NCBI RefSeq assembly: GCF_033100095.1
Contig: NZ_CP136921.1
Span: 3,933,001-3,997,000 of the forward strand
DNA: 64,000 bases
Direction: 5' to 3'
Source: Diaphorobacter limosus
GTDB lineage: Bacteria > Pseudomonadota > Gammaproteobacteria > Burkholderiales > Burkholderiaceae_C
This document shows positions 1 through 8,679 of the stretch, piece after piece. Made by a program: the position numbers and the translations under genes. Numbering within the stretch: position 1 is the first letter of the stretch; the number at the start of each line of letters is the position of its first letter. The notes under the pieces were generated by a model that saw only the letters and a list, made by a program, of their open reading frames with translations, made no database searches and was not told the origin of the DNA.

Positions 1-355
1 AGCCGGATTGCAGGCTGTTCAGCTATCAAATTTAGAGCTGCTAGCGCTTTCCGGATGGGCGTTGGGGGCGATTTTTGTGCCAACGGCAGGCGCTGGCGCA
101 CCTGCCATAGGGACACAATCCAAGCCAGTACAACCCACATGATGTCGCTTTGATCCGCCGACCGCCGCGCTCTGGTGGAGGCGGTGTCGGCTTGTATTTC
201 CGTGTTTCTGTGATTCGATGCGTCAGCCTCTGGTGCCACGTGCGGCGCTACAAACCGCGCACTACGCGCCTGGGCATTCACCAGACCGCGCGTCGAGCCG
301 GGCCTGTGTCCACTAAACTCCAGACACATCAACCGCTTACACATCCGTCGCGCAG
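1..355. other. Intergenic region upstream of rluC, no gene seen
   Basis: No convincing coding sequence is present. The left 80 bases hold a copy of the dispersed hairpin element. In many proteobacteria the ribonuclease E gene lies divergently upstream of rluC and has a long leader, so this stretch may contain the rne promoter and 5' leader. That is inference, since rne itself is outside the window. Confidence 0.5.
21..76. repeat. Dispersed Comamonadaceae-type hairpin element, copy 1
   Basis: Reads AGCTATCAAA, then GAGCTGCTAGCGCTTTCC, then a GGGCGTT arm and a T-rich end. It shares the order of blocks (AGCTATC / AGCGCTT / inverted GCG arm / GGCC-ATTTTT) with the other copies in the window. It is degenerate, so the boundaries are approximate. 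Confidence 0.5.
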
Positions 356-1357
356 GTGAAACCGATTATAGAGGGCAAACCCAGCCCGACCCCCGCGGCC
401 CGCATCGTCGAGGTCGATGCCGAGTCCACAGGCCAGCGCCTGGACAACTTTTTGATACGCCACCTCAAGGGCGTGCCCAAGACCCATGTCTACCGCATCA
501 TCCGCAGCGGCGAGGTGCGCCTGAACAAGGGCCGCACCAGCGCCGACGCGCGCGTGGCCGAGGGCGACCTGGTGCGCCTGCCGCCGGTGCGCGTGTCCGA
601 GAAGATCGCCGAGAAGGCCGAGCGCCCGGCGCCCGCGCGTGAATTCCCCATCCTGCTCGAGGACGAGCAGCTGATCGCCCTGGACAAGCCCGCCGGCGTG
701 GCCGTGCATGGCGGCTCGGGCGTTTCCTTTGGCGTCATCGAGCAGCTGCGCCAGGCCAGGCCGCAGGCGCGCTTTCTGGAGCTGGTGCACCGGCTCGATC
801 GCGAGACCTCGGGCATCCTGCTGGTGGCCAAGAAGCGCTCGGCGCTGACGCATCTGCAGGACCAGTTCCGCGGGCGCGAGACCGGCAAGACCTACCTGGC
901 GCTGGTGACTGGCAGCTGGCCGGCGAACCACAAGGTTATTGACCAGCCGCTGCACAAATACCTGCAGGAGGGCGGCGAGCGCCGCGTGCGCGTGACCACC
1001 CAGGACGACCCGGACGGCATGCGCTCCATCACCCTGGTCAAGGTACGCGAGCAACTCGCGCCGCGCCCCATGGCCGGCCTGCCGGCCATGAGCCTGCTGG
1101 AGGTGACCATCAAGACCGGGCGCACGCACCAGATCCGCGTGCACCTGGCGTCCCAGGGCCACCCTATCGCCGGTGACGACAAGTACGGCGACTTCGACCT
1201 GAACCGCCGTTTGCAGAAGAACGGCCTGAAACGCATGTTCCTGCACGCCTGGCGTCTGCAGTTCGACCACCCGGGCAGCGGCGAGCGCCTGGAGCTGCGT
1301 GCCGAGCTACCGCCGGATCTGGCGGACTTTCTTGCCACCGAGCCCAACCATGCCTGA
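356..1357 (+). CDS. rluC: 23S rRNA pseudouridine synthase, RluC type
   Basis: RluA-family pseudouridine synthase, expected to modify U955, U2504 and U2580 of 23S rRNA by analogy with Escherichia coli RluC. The 333-residue protein has an N-terminal S4 RNA-binding domain (about residues 27-85). The catalytic motif HRLDRETSG lies at 145-153 with the active Asp at 148, and a GRTHQIRVHL motif lies further on. Length matches the family (E. coli 319). The start is GTG at 356; no in-frame ATG precedes the conserved region. The 3' end overlaps the phosphatase gene by 8 bases. RluC rather than RluD is inferred from the S4 domain together with the gene position. Confidence 0.93.
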   Translation: MKPIIEGKPSPTPAARIVEVDAESTGQRLDNFLIRHLKGVPKTHVYRIIRSGEVRLNKGRTSADARVAEGDLVRLPPVRVSEKIAEKAERPAPAREFPILLEDEQLIALDKPAGVAVHGGSGVSFGVIEQLRQARPQARFLELVHRLDRETSGILLVAKKRSALTHLQDQFRGRETGKTYLALVTGSWPANHKVIDQPLHKYLQEGGERRVRVTTQDDPDGMRSITLVKVREQLAPRPMAGLPAMSLLEVTIKTGRTHQIRVHLASQGHPIAGDDKYGDFDLNRRLQKNGLKRMFLHAWRLQFDHPGSGERLELRAELPPDLADFLATEPNHA

Positions 1358-2018
1358 ACACCGCCCGCGCCGCTTCGACCTGATCGCCTTCGACTGGGAC
1401 GGCACGCTGTTCGACTCCACCGCCATCATCGTGCGCAGCATTCAGGACGCCGTGCGCGACGTCGGCGGCGCCGTGCCCAGTGATGAGGCCGCCGCCTGGG
1501 TGATTGGCATGGCGCTGGAGCCGGCGCTGGCGCATGCCGCGCCCGACGTGCCGCGCGAGCACTATCCGCAGCTGGCCAACCGCTACCGTTACCACTACCT
1601 CAAACGCCAGGACGATGTGACCCTGTTTGCCGGCGTGCTGCCCATGCTGCATGCCCTGCGTGCGCGCGGCCACCTGCTGGCCGTGGCCACGGGCAAGAGC
1701 CGCCGCGGCCTGGACCAGGCGTTGCAGCTGGTGCAGCTGCGCGGCATGTTCGACGGCTCGCGCACGGCCGACGAGACGGCCGGCAAGCCGCACCCGCTGA
1801 TGCTGCAGGAGCTGATGGCCGAGTTCGACGTGGCGCCCGGGCGCCTGCTCATGATTGGCGACACCACGCATGACCTGGAGATGGCCCGCGCCGCCGGCTG
1901 CGCCAGCGTGGGCGTGGGCTATGGCGCCCATGACGTGGCCGAGTTCGCCGCCCTGGGCCCGCTGTGTGTGGTGCCATCGGTCGCCGCGCTGCACGGCTGG
2001 CTGCAGGAGCACGCCTGA
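1350..2018 (+). CDS. HAD-family hydrolase, phosphoglycolate phosphatase-like
   Basis: A 222-residue HAD subfamily IA phosphatase. Motif I is DWDGTLFDS with nucleophile Asp15 and acid/base Asp17. Motif II is VATGKS, and motif IV is the MIGDTTHDLEMA segment. This layout fits Gph-type phosphoglycolate phosphatases, but the substrate cannot be fixed from sequence. The ATG at 1350 overlaps rluC by 8 bases and is preferred over an earlier in-frame start that would lie deep inside rluC. Its TGA shares one base with the ATG of the Rieske gene, indicating translational coupling in an rluC-phosphatase-Rieske-sppA operon. Confidence 0.88.
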   Translation: MPEHRPRRFDLIAFDWDGTLFDSTAIIVRSIQDAVRDVGGAVPSDEAAAWVIGMALEPALAHAAPDVPREHYPQLANRYRYHYLKRQDDVTLFAGVLPMLHALRARGHLLAVATGKSRRGLDQALQLVQLRGMFDGSRTADETAGKPHPLMLQELMAEFDVAPGRLLMIGDTTHDLEMARAAGCASVGVGYGAHDVAEFAALGPLCVVPSVAALHGWLQEHA

Positions 2019-2386
2019 TGAGCTCCGAGCGCATCCCCCTGTGCGCCAGCGCCGATCTGCTGGACGGCGGGCGCGCCGTGGCCTTCGATGTGCACTATCG
2101 CGGCCAGAGCCTGCGCGCCTTTGCCATCCGCTACCAGGGTGGCGTGCATGCCTATCTGAACCAATGCACCCATGTGGCCATGGAAATGGATTTCAAGGAG
2201 GGCCATTTTTTCGACGACAGTGGCTGCCGGCTGATCTGCTCCACCCACGGAGCGTTGTTTGCGCCCGACACCGGCGCCTGCCTGGGCGGCCCGGCACGCC
2301 GGCCCCTGGTCAAGGTGGACTTGAGCGAAGAGGGCGGCATGGTGTACTGGCATACTGCCCCCGATCTGCAAACCGTAGCGTTCTGA
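2018..2386 (+). CDS. Rieske [2Fe-2S] domain protein
   Basis: A 122-residue single-domain Rieske protein. The two cluster-binding loops are CTH (Cys50, His52) and CSTH (Cys74, His77), the normal two-Cys/two-His set. An additional Cys70 is present. There is no signal peptide or membrane segment, so it is a soluble ferredoxin-like protein of the NirD/dioxygenase-ferredoxin type. The electron-transfer partner is unknown. The start at 2018 is chosen because it overlaps the preceding stop (TGATG). An upstream in-frame ATG would place an unrelated arginine/alanine-rich extension on the protein. sppA begins four bases downstream. Confidence 0.88.
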   Translation: MSSERIPLCASADLLDGGRAVAFDVHYRGQSLRAFAIRYQGGVHAYLNQCTHVAMEMDFKEGHFFDDSGCRLICSTHGALFAPDTGACLGGPARRPLVKVDLSEEGGMVYWHTAPDLQTVAF

Positions 2387-2390
2387 CACC

Positions 2391-3431
2391 ATGACCGACC
2401 CCACCCGCACCGAGCCCACCGGTTTTGATGGAAATCAGCCCCAACCGCCCGACCTGTGGGCGCGAACAGCTACTGAAACAGAAGCAAAAAAGGCGGTCTC
2501 CAGCACACCGGGCTGGGAGCGCGAGCTGCTCGAAAAACTCGTCCTGGGCACCCTGGCCGAGCAGCGCGCCGCCAGGCGCTGGCGCAACTTCTGGCGCTTT
2601 GGCTGGCTGGCGCTGATCACCTTGATCATCTGGGCCGCCTGGCAGCGCGACCTGTCCAGCACCAGCAAGAGCACGCCGCACACCGCGGTGGTGGATGTCA
2701 AGGGCGAGATCGCCGCCGGCGCCGAGGCCAGCGCCGAGTTCGTCGTCGCCGCCATGAAGAGCGCCTTCGAGGACCCGGGCTCGCAGGCCGTGGTGCTGCT
2801 CATCAACTCGCCCGGCGGCAGCCCGGTGCAGGCGGGCATGATCAACGACGAGATCACCCGCCTGAAGGCCAAGCACAACAAGCCCCTGTACGCCGTGGTC
2901 GAGGAGACCTGCGCCTCGGCCGCCTACTACATCGCCGCGGCGGCCGACGAGATCTACGTGGACAAGGCCAGCATCGTCGGCAGCATAGGCGTGCTGATGG
3001 ACGGCTTTGGCTTCACCGGCACCATGGAAAAGCTGGGCGTCGAGCGCCGCCTGCTCACCGCCGGTGAGAACAAGGGCTTTCTCGACCCCTTCAGCCCGCA
3101 GTCGGCCACGCAGCGCGGCTATGCGCAGCAGATGCTCGATCAGATCCACCAGCAGTTCATCGAGGCCGTGAAAGAGGGCCGGGGCGAGCGCCTGAAGGCC
3201 ACGCCCGAGACCTTCAGCGGCCTGTTCTGGACCGGCCAGCAGGCCGTGGACATGGGCCTGGCCGACCAGTACGGCACCCTGGACTACGTGGCGCGCGAGG
3301 TCGTCAAGGCCGAGGACGTGATCGACTACACGCGCCGCGACAACGTCGCCGAGCGCCTGGCGCGTAAATTCGGCGCCACCTTTGGCGAAACCGTCCTGCG
3401 CGGCATGCGGTCGGCGCCGGCGCTGCGTTGA
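2391..3431 (+). CDS. sppA: Signal peptide peptidase, S49 family (SppA)
   Basis: Membrane-anchored S49 serine protease that degrades cleaved signal peptides. The 346-residue protein has a cytoplasmic N-terminal tail, one transmembrane segment at about residues 69-85, and a periplasmic protease domain. Family motifs are NSPGGSPVQAG near 139-149 and CASAAYYIA with probable nucleophile Ser176. The general-base Lys is probably Lys228 in TAGENKG. It is the short single-domain type, as in Bacillus, not the 618-residue E. coli form. The DNA for residues about 12-33 of the N-terminal tail resembles the dispersed hairpin element. Last gene of the rluC operon. Confidence 0.93.
   Translation: MTDPTRTEPTGFDGNQPQPPDLWARTATETEAKKAVSSTPGWERELLEKLVLGTLAEQRAARRWRNFWRFGWLALITLIIWAAWQRDLSSTSKSTPHTAVVDVKGEIAAGAEASAEFVVAAMKSAFEDPGSQAVVLLINSPGGSPVQAGMINDEITRLKAKHNKPLYAVVEETCASAAYYIAAAADEIYVDKASIVGSIGVLMDGFGFTGTMEKLGVERRLLTAGENKGFLDPFSPQSATQRGYAQQMLDQIHQQFIEAVKEGRGERLKATPETFSGLFWTGQQAVDMGLADQYGTLDYVAREVVKAEDVIDYTRRDNVAERLARKFGATFGETVLRGMRSAPALR
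2423..2482. repeat. Degenerate hairpin element inside sppA, copy 2
   Basis: The block GCGCGAACAGCTACTGAAAC followed by AGAAGCAA closely matches the copy upstream of nagZ (GCGCAAACAGCTATCAAAAC, then AGAAGTAA). The upstream half is weaker. It lies in the unstructured N-terminal tail coding region, where selection is likely to be weak. Confidence 0.4.
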
Positions 3432-3518
3432 GTGCATGAACACAGCGCCGCATGCCGGCCTGGAGCTGGAGCGCCATGTCGTACCGCAGCGGCTGCACTC
3501 TGGGCGGGTTTGTCTAAC

Positions 3519-3571
3519 TATAAAAACAATAGCTGTTGGCGCTTGATGGGTGCTGGTTTTAATTGATTTTC
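3519..3571. repeat. Dispersed hairpin element, copy 3
   Basis: Located between sppA and the helicase gene. It contains ATAGCTGTTGGCGCTTGAT and a following GGTGCTGG arm, with A/T-rich ends. It fills most of the 175-base gap between the two genes, in which no other gene is visible. Confidence 0.6.
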
Positions 3572-3606
3572 ATCATATATAACTTGCCTGCCGCGCGCAT
3601 TTGTGC

Positions 3607-6294
3607 ATGAACACCGCAACCGCCATGCGTGCGCTGACCCTGTCCCTGTCTCCCGCGGGCCATCTGTCATGCTTGCCCGATCCTGACGCAGCGGCCCTGC
3701 CCGAGGGCTTGCACGAGCCCATTGCCGCTGCATTTGCCGCGGGCGCGGGGCCAGGTCTGCTGCAGCTGGGCGGCGCCTGCGTCACGGCGGCCCTGCCGCC
3801 GGTCTGGGCCTATTGGCGGGATCTGGCCACGCGCTACTTCACGGCCCTGTGCACCGCGCAGCAGGGCGATGCGCCGGACCTGCCCCGCGTGCCCGCGCCC
3901 GATGCGACGGCCCTGCAGGCGCTGGTGCTGAACGCGCCGCCCATGACCGGCGCCGAATACCTGAGCGCGGACGCCCTGGCGGCACTGTGGGGCGAGATCG
4001 AGGCAGCGTTGCACGCGGCCTGCGCGGCGGCCGGGCTGCCCCTGGGCGAATACCTCAAGGCCCAGTACCCGGCCTGGAACCTGGTCGGCCGCGTGCACTT
4101 CAACCTGGCGGAAAACCGCAAGGATCCCGAGGCCCCGTTTGCCTTTTTGGCCACCTACACCACGCGCCTGTCGGCCCATGGCAAGGCCCAGCATGTGCCG
4201 CTGGCGCAGGCGCTGAAAGAATTTTCCGGCACGCGCCAGAAGGCGCAGCTGCTGTCGCTGCTGCTGCCGGTGCAGTGCGCCGCCGCAGACTGCGCATGGA
4301 TCGCCGAGATGGTGCAGGCCGGCGAGATCTACCACCCGCTGCGCTGGGAGGTGGCGGACGCGCTGCGCTTTCTGCAGGATCTGCCGCGCATGGAGGCCGC
4401 CGGCATCGTGGTGCGCATGCCGGCCCAGTGGCGCAGCGGCCGCCCCGCGCGGCCCATGGTGCGCGCCGCGCTGGGCAGCCAGATTGCGGGCGGCGTGGGT
4501 CTGGACGCTATGCTCGACTTCCGCATGGACGTGAGCCTGGACGGCGAGCCGCTCACGCCCGATGAGGTGCGCAAACTGCTGGGCAGCGCCGATGGCCTGC
4601 AGTGGATACGCGGCCAGTGGGTGCAGGTGGACGCGCGGCGCCTGTCCGGCCTGCTGGAGCGCTTTCGCCAGCTGGAGCAGGAGGCCGAGGGCGGCATGCC
4701 GCTGGCGCAGGCCATGCGCCTGCTCTCGGGCGCCACGCTTGGCCAGGACGCACCCGACCCCGACTGGAGCGCCATCAGCGCCGGCCCCTGGCTGGCCGAG
4801 GCGCTGCGCGGCCTGCGCGATCCTGCTGCCCTGGCCGCCATCGATCCCGGCCCGCTGCTGCATGCCCAGCTGCGTCCCTATCAGCAGGAGGGCCTGCGCT
4901 GGCTGCACTTTTTGACGCGCTTGGGGCTGGGCGCCTGCCTGGCCGACGACATGGGCCTGGGCAAGACCATACAGGTGTTGGCGCTCTTGCTGGTGCTGAA
5001 GAAGACCGCGCCGCATGCCGGCCCCAGCCTGCTGGTGGCGCCGGCCTCGCTGCTGGCCAACTGGCAGCAGGAGGCCGAGCGCTTCGCCCCCAGCCTGCGC
5101 TGCCTGCTGGCCCATCCGTCGGCCATGGCGCGCGCCGAGCTGCAGGCGCTCGATGCCGATGCGCTGGCGGCTCACGACCTGGTCATTACCACCTACGGCC
5201 AGCTGTCACGCACCCCGGCCCTGGCCGCGCAGCGCTGGCGCCTGGCGGTGATCGACGAGGCGCAGGCCATCAAGAACCCGGCGGCGCAGCAGACCCGCGC
5301 GGTCAAGAAACTGCAGGCCGGCACGCGCATCGCCCTCACCGGCACGCCGGTGGAAAACCGCCTGTCTGACCTGTGGTCCATCTTCGACTTCACCCATCCC
5401 GGCCTGCTGGGCAGCGAGCGCGTGTTTGCCCACTTTGCCAAGCGCCTGGGCGAAACCGGCCAGTACGCGCCGCTGCGCAGCCTGGTGGCGCCCTACATAC
5501 TGCGGCGCCTGAAGAGCGACAAGCGGATCATTGCCGACCTGCCCGACAAGACCGAGGTCTCTGCCTGGTGCAGCCTGAGCGCCGTGCAGGTCACGCATTA
5601 CCAGCAGGCCGTCAAGGCCCTGGAGCAGGCGCTGGACAAGTCCGAGGGCATGGAGCGCAAGGGCCTGGTGCTCTCGTTCTTGATGCGATTGAAGCAAATC
5701 TGCAACCATCCCTCGCAATGGCTGGGCGACGGCGCCTGGGCGCCCGAGGCCAGTGGCAAGTTTGCGCGCCTGCGTGAGATCGCCGAGACCGTGGCCGCGC
5801 GGCAGGAGAAGATGCTGGTGTTCACCCAGTTCCAGGAAACCACGGCGCCGCTGGCGGCGTTCCTGGGCGGCGTGTTTGGGCGCGAGGGCCTGGTGCTGCA
5901 TGGCGGCACGCCCGTGGCGCGGCGGCGCGAGCTCGTCAAGCGCTTCCAGCAGGACGAGCAGCTGCCGTTCTTCGTGCTCTCCATCAAGGCAGGCGGCTCC
6001 GGGCTGAATCTGACCGCCGCCTCGCATGTGGTGCACTTCGACCGCTGGTGGAACCCGGCCGTAGAGAACCAGGCCACCGACCGCGCCTACCGCATCGGCC
6101 AGCACCGCAACGTGCTGGTACACAAATTCATTACCAGGGGCACCATAGAAGAGCGCATCGACGCGCTGATCCAGGCCAAGCAACAGCTGGTGCAGGATGT
6201 GGTGGAGGGCGGCGGCGAAATCAACCTCACCGAAATGAGCGACGCCGCGCTCATGGATCTGGTGAAACTCGACATCAATGCGGCAGGGGTGTAA
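3607..6294 (+). CDS. SNF2-family DEAD/DEAH-box helicase
   Basis: A SWI2/SNF2-type DNA translocase of about 895 residues. Roughly the first 410 residues are the poorly conserved N-terminal region of bacterial SNF2 proteins. The ATPase core follows, with Walker A ADDMGLGKT near 446, the DEAQ box IDEAQ near 548, and the LTGTPVENRL motif. The C-terminal helicase half contains KAGGSGLNL and the DRAYRIGQ motif. The reading frame is open from a TTG at 3601; the ATG at 3607 is preferred but lacks a clear ribosome-binding site, and the ATG at 3625 is an alternative. It is followed five bases later by a SWIM-domain gene, a pairing seen for HepA-like helicases. The role in bacteria is uncertain. Confidence 0.9.
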   Translation: MNTATAMRALTLSLSPAGHLSCLPDPDAAALPEGLHEPIAAAFAAGAGPGLLQLGGACVTAALPPVWAYWRDLATRYFTALCTAQQGDAPDLPRVPAPDATALQALVLNAPPMTGAEYLSADALAALWGEIEAALHAACAAAGLPLGEYLKAQYPAWNLVGRVHFNLAENRKDPEAPFAFLATYTTRLSAHGKAQHVPLAQALKEFSGTRQKAQLLSLLLPVQCAAADCAWIAEMVQAGEIYHPLRWEVADALRFLQDLPRMEAAGIVVRMPAQWRSGRPARPMVRAALGSQIAGGVGLDAMLDFRMDVSLDGEPLTPDEVRKLLGSADGLQWIRGQWVQVDARRLSGLLERFRQLEQEAEGGMPLAQAMRLLSGATLGQDAPDPDWSAISAGPWLAEALRGLRDPAALAAIDPGPLLHAQLRPYQQEGLRWLHFLTRLGLGACLADDMGLGKTIQVLALLLVLKKTAPHAGPSLLVAPASLLANWQQEAERFAPSLRCLLAHPSAMARAELQALDADALAAHDLVITTYGQLSRTPALAAQRWRLAVIDEAQAIKNPAAQQTRAVKKLQAGTRIALTGTPVENRLSDLWSIFDFTHPGLLGSERVFAHFAKRLGETGQYAPLRSLVAPYILRRLKSDKRIIADLPDKTEVSAWCSLSAVQVTHYQQAVKALEQALDKSEGMERKGLVLSFLMRLKQICNHPSQWLGDGAWAPEASGKFARLREIAETVAARQEKMLVFTQFQETTAPLAAFLGGVFGREGLVLHGGTPVARRRELVKRFQQDEQLPFFVLSIKAGGSGLNLTAASHVVHFDRWWNPAVENQATDRAYRIGQHRNVLVHKFITRGTIEERIDALIQAKQQLVQDVVEGGGEINLTEMSDAALMDLVKLDINAAGV

Positions 6295-6299
6295 CCATC

Positions 6300-7235
6300 A
6301 TGGGCTGGGACTACAAACCGTATGTCAGCGTGGCCGCGCGTCGGGCGCAGGCGGACAAGGCGGCGAAAAAGGCCGCCAAGGCGGGGCACGCCTGGAGCCC
6401 CGTGACGGTGCAGGGGCGCAGCATCGCCAAGACCTTCTGGGGCAAGGCCTGGTGCGACAACCTGGAGGCCTACAGCGACTTTGAAAACCGCCTGCCACGC
6501 GGCCGCACCTATGTGCGCAATGGCTCGGTGGTGGACCTGCAGATCCAGCCCGGCAAGATCACGGCCAGGGTCACGGGTTCAGAGCTGTACCAGATCGTGA
6601 TCGACATCACGGCACTGCCCAAGGCGCAGTGGCAGGCGCTGGTGCAGGACTGCACGGGCTCCATTGCCACGCTGGTCGAGCTGCTGCAGGGCAAGCTGTC
6701 GCAGGCGGTGATGGAGCGCATGTGCAAGCCGCAAACGGGCATGTTTCCGGCGCCGCGCCAGATCAAGATGGCTTGCTCCTGTCCCGACTGGGCAGGCATG
6801 TGCAAGCATGTGGCGGCCACGCTCTATGGCGTGGGTACGCGTCTGGATGAAGAGCCGCAGCTGCTGTTCACGCTGCGCCAGGTGGACGCGGGCGACCTGC
6901 TCACGGCCCAGGCCGCCGTGTCCCCCGCCCGGGCGAAAAAGCCGGCCAAGGCCAGGATGCTGGCCGACGCGACGCTGGCCGATGTGTTTGGCTTGGATAT
7001 GGCCGTGGCGGATGCGCCGGCCGAGGCAACAACCGATAAGCCCATGTCTGCCAAGCGCGCCAAAAAGGCCGTGGTGGAAAAGGCCGCGGCGCCAGCAGCC
7101 AGGAAGGCCGCCGTGAAAAAGCCCGCAGCCAAGAAGGCTGTTGCCAAGAAGGCTGCGCTGCCTGCCGCAAAGAAGGCTGTAGCCAAGAAGGCCGCGACCG
7201 GCAAGCCCGCGGCGAAGAAGGTCAGCGCCTTGTAG
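6300..7235 (+). CDS. SWIM zinc-finger protein with histone-like tail
   Basis: A 311-residue protein. It carries a SWIM zinc finger of form C-x-C-x6-C-x-H, seen as CSCPDWAGMCKH near residue 160, which binds zinc and nucleic acid or protein. From about residue 210 the sequence becomes rich in Ala, Lys and Pro, with repeats such as KKPAAKKAVAKKA, resembling histone H1 or AlgP tails. The start at 6300 lies five bases after the helicase stop. The pair probably works together on DNA, but no substrate is known. The repetitive tail is likely to vary in length between strains. Confidence 0.85.
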   Translation: MGWDYKPYVSVAARRAQADKAAKKAAKAGHAWSPVTVQGRSIAKTFWGKAWCDNLEAYSDFENRLPRGRTYVRNGSVVDLQIQPGKITARVTGSELYQIVIDITALPKAQWQALVQDCTGSIATLVELLQGKLSQAVMERMCKPQTGMFPAPRQIKMACSCPDWAGMCKHVAATLYGVGTRLDEEPQLLFTLRQVDAGDLLTAQAAVSPARAKKPAKARMLADATLADVFGLDMAVADAPAEATTDKPMSAKRAKKAVVEKAAAPAARKAAVKKPAAKKAVAKKAALPAAKKAVAKKAATGKPAAKKVSAL

Positions 7236-7274
7236 CAGTGGCTGGCCGCACCGGTTCCGCCAGGTGGCCAGACC

Positions 7275-8057
7275 TCATTGCCCCAGGGCAAACACTACCG
7301 GTACGTGCTTGTCGGGCGGCGCCGGGTTCAGCGCGCGCCATTGCGCCACGCTGCGGCTTTGCACCTGTGCCTGCGCCAGCGTCAGGCCGGCGGCGGTGGC
7401 CAGGCGCGTTCCGGGCTGTAGATGCTGCAGCAGCGCCTGCCACAGCGCGGCGTTGCGGTAGGGCGTCTCTATGAACAGTTGCGCCTGTCCGCTCTTGAGC
7501 GCCAGGGTTTCGAGCTGGCGCAGGCGCTGGGCGCGCTCGGCTGCGTCCTGGGGCAGATAGCCGACAAAGGCGAAGTTTTGGCCGTTCAGGCCGCTGGCCG
7601 CCAACGCCAGGAGCAGCGACACCGGGCCCACCAGCGGCACCACGCGCGCGCCCAGCTCGTGCGCGGCGCGCACCACCGAGCTGCCCGGGTCGGCCACGGC
7701 GGGCATGCCGGCCTCGCTTGCCAGGCCCATGTCCTGCCCCGCCAGCAGGGGGGCGAGCAGCGCCCTGGCATCAAAGCTGGCGCTCCCCTTGGCGCCATGG
7801 TCGCCCTTCTTGTGCACCTCGCGCGGCAGCTCGGTGATCTGCTGCTGCTGCAGGGGCAGGGCCAGCGGGTGCAGGTCGGCAATGCGCTTCAAGTAGGCGC
7901 GGCAGCTCTTGGCGTTCTCGCAGATCCAGTGGGTGAGCTGCGCCGCCTGGCGCAGCGTGCCGTCCGGCAGCACCTCGGTCAGCGCCACTTCGGCGTCGCA
8001 GCCAAAGTCCAGCGGGGCGGGTACCAGGTACAGCGTGCCGATCTTGGGCGCGCTCAT
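7275..8057 (-). CDS. Tetrapyrrole-methylase-fold SAM-dependent methyltransferase (RsmI-like)
   Basis: A 260-residue protein beginning with the GTLYLVPAPLD strand typical of the tetrapyrrole methylase / RsmI superfamily. A SEAGMPAVADPGSSVV segment corresponds to the RsmI S-adenosylmethionine and substrate pocket. The N-terminal motif differs from canonical RsmI (VATPIGNLxD), and the protein is shorter. It is therefore better called an RsmI-like paralogue than RsmI itself. Its ATG overlaps the stop of maf by four bases, so the two are translationally coupled on the minus strand. Confidence 0.85.
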   Translation of the reverse strand: MSAPKIGTLYLVPAPLDFGCDAEVALTEVLPDGTLRQAAQLTHWICENAKSCRAYLKRIADLHPLALPLQQQQITELPREVHKKGDHGAKGSASFDARALLAPLLAGQDMGLASEAGMPAVADPGSSVVRAAHELGARVVPLVGPVSLLLALAASGLNGQNFAFVGYLPQDAAERAQRLRQLETLALKSGQAQLFIETPYRNAALWQALLQHLQPGTRLATAAGLTLAQAQVQSRSVAQWRALNPAPPDKHVPVVFALGQ

Positions 8058-8653
8058 GGCAGCACCAGCCCGGCGGCGCGCAGCATGCGGCAGGTGCGTA
8101 TCAGCGGCAGGCCGATCAGGGCCGTGGGGTCGTCGCTGTCTATGGCGTCTAGCAGGCTGATGCCCAGGCCCTCGCTCTTGGCGCTGCCGGCGCAGTCGTA
8201 GGGCTGCTCGGCGCGCAGATAGCGTTCGATCTCGGCGTCGTCCAAGGAGCGAAAGCGCACCTGCACCGGCGCCAGATCCACCTGCTCGAAACCCATGGCC
8301 TGGCAGACCACGGCCACGGCGGTCTGGAAGATCACGGTCTGGCCGCTCATGCGGCGCAACTGGGCCGTGGCGCGCTCGTGGTTGCCGGGCTTGCCCAGGG
8401 GCTGGCCGCCGAGGTCGGCCACCTGATCCGAGCCGATCACGATGGCCTCGGGCCGCAGTGCCGCAACGGCCCTGGCCTTGGCCAACGCCAGGCGCAGCGC
8501 CAGGGCGTGCGGTGACTCTTCAGGCAGCGGGGTTTCATCGACCGCGGGGGCGGCCACCTCGAAGGGCAGGCCCAGGCGGCCCAGCAGGTCACGCCGGTAG
8601 CGCGAGGTCGATCCCAATACCAGGTTGCAGGGCGGGGGAGGGGATTGCAGCAT
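8054..8653 (-). CDS. Maf-family nucleotide pyrophosphatase (YceF type)
   Basis: A 199-residue Maf/Ham1-superfamily enzyme that hydrolyses non-canonical or methylated nucleoside triphosphates. Visible motifs are GSTSRYRRDLL at the N terminus, DETP near residue 39, GSDQVADL with the catalytic Asp, and GKPGNHERA. The motif set resembles the YceF (7-methyl-GTP) subgroup more than YhdE (dTTP/UTP). It is divergent from yceD, with only 26 bases between the two start codons, as in many beta- and gammaproteobacteria. Confidence 0.9.
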   Translation of the reverse strand: MLQSPPPPCNLVLGSTSRYRRDLLGRLGLPFEVAAPAVDETPLPEESPHALALRLALAKARAVAALRPEAIVIGSDQVADLGGQPLGKPGNHERATAQLRRMSGQTVIFQTAVAVVCQAMGFEQVDLAPVQVRFRSLDDAEIERYLRAEQPYDCAGSAKSEGLGISLLDAIDSDDPTALIGLPLIRTCRMLRAAGLVLP

Positions 8654-8679
8654 GTTCCGATTCTCTTACACTGCCTGCC

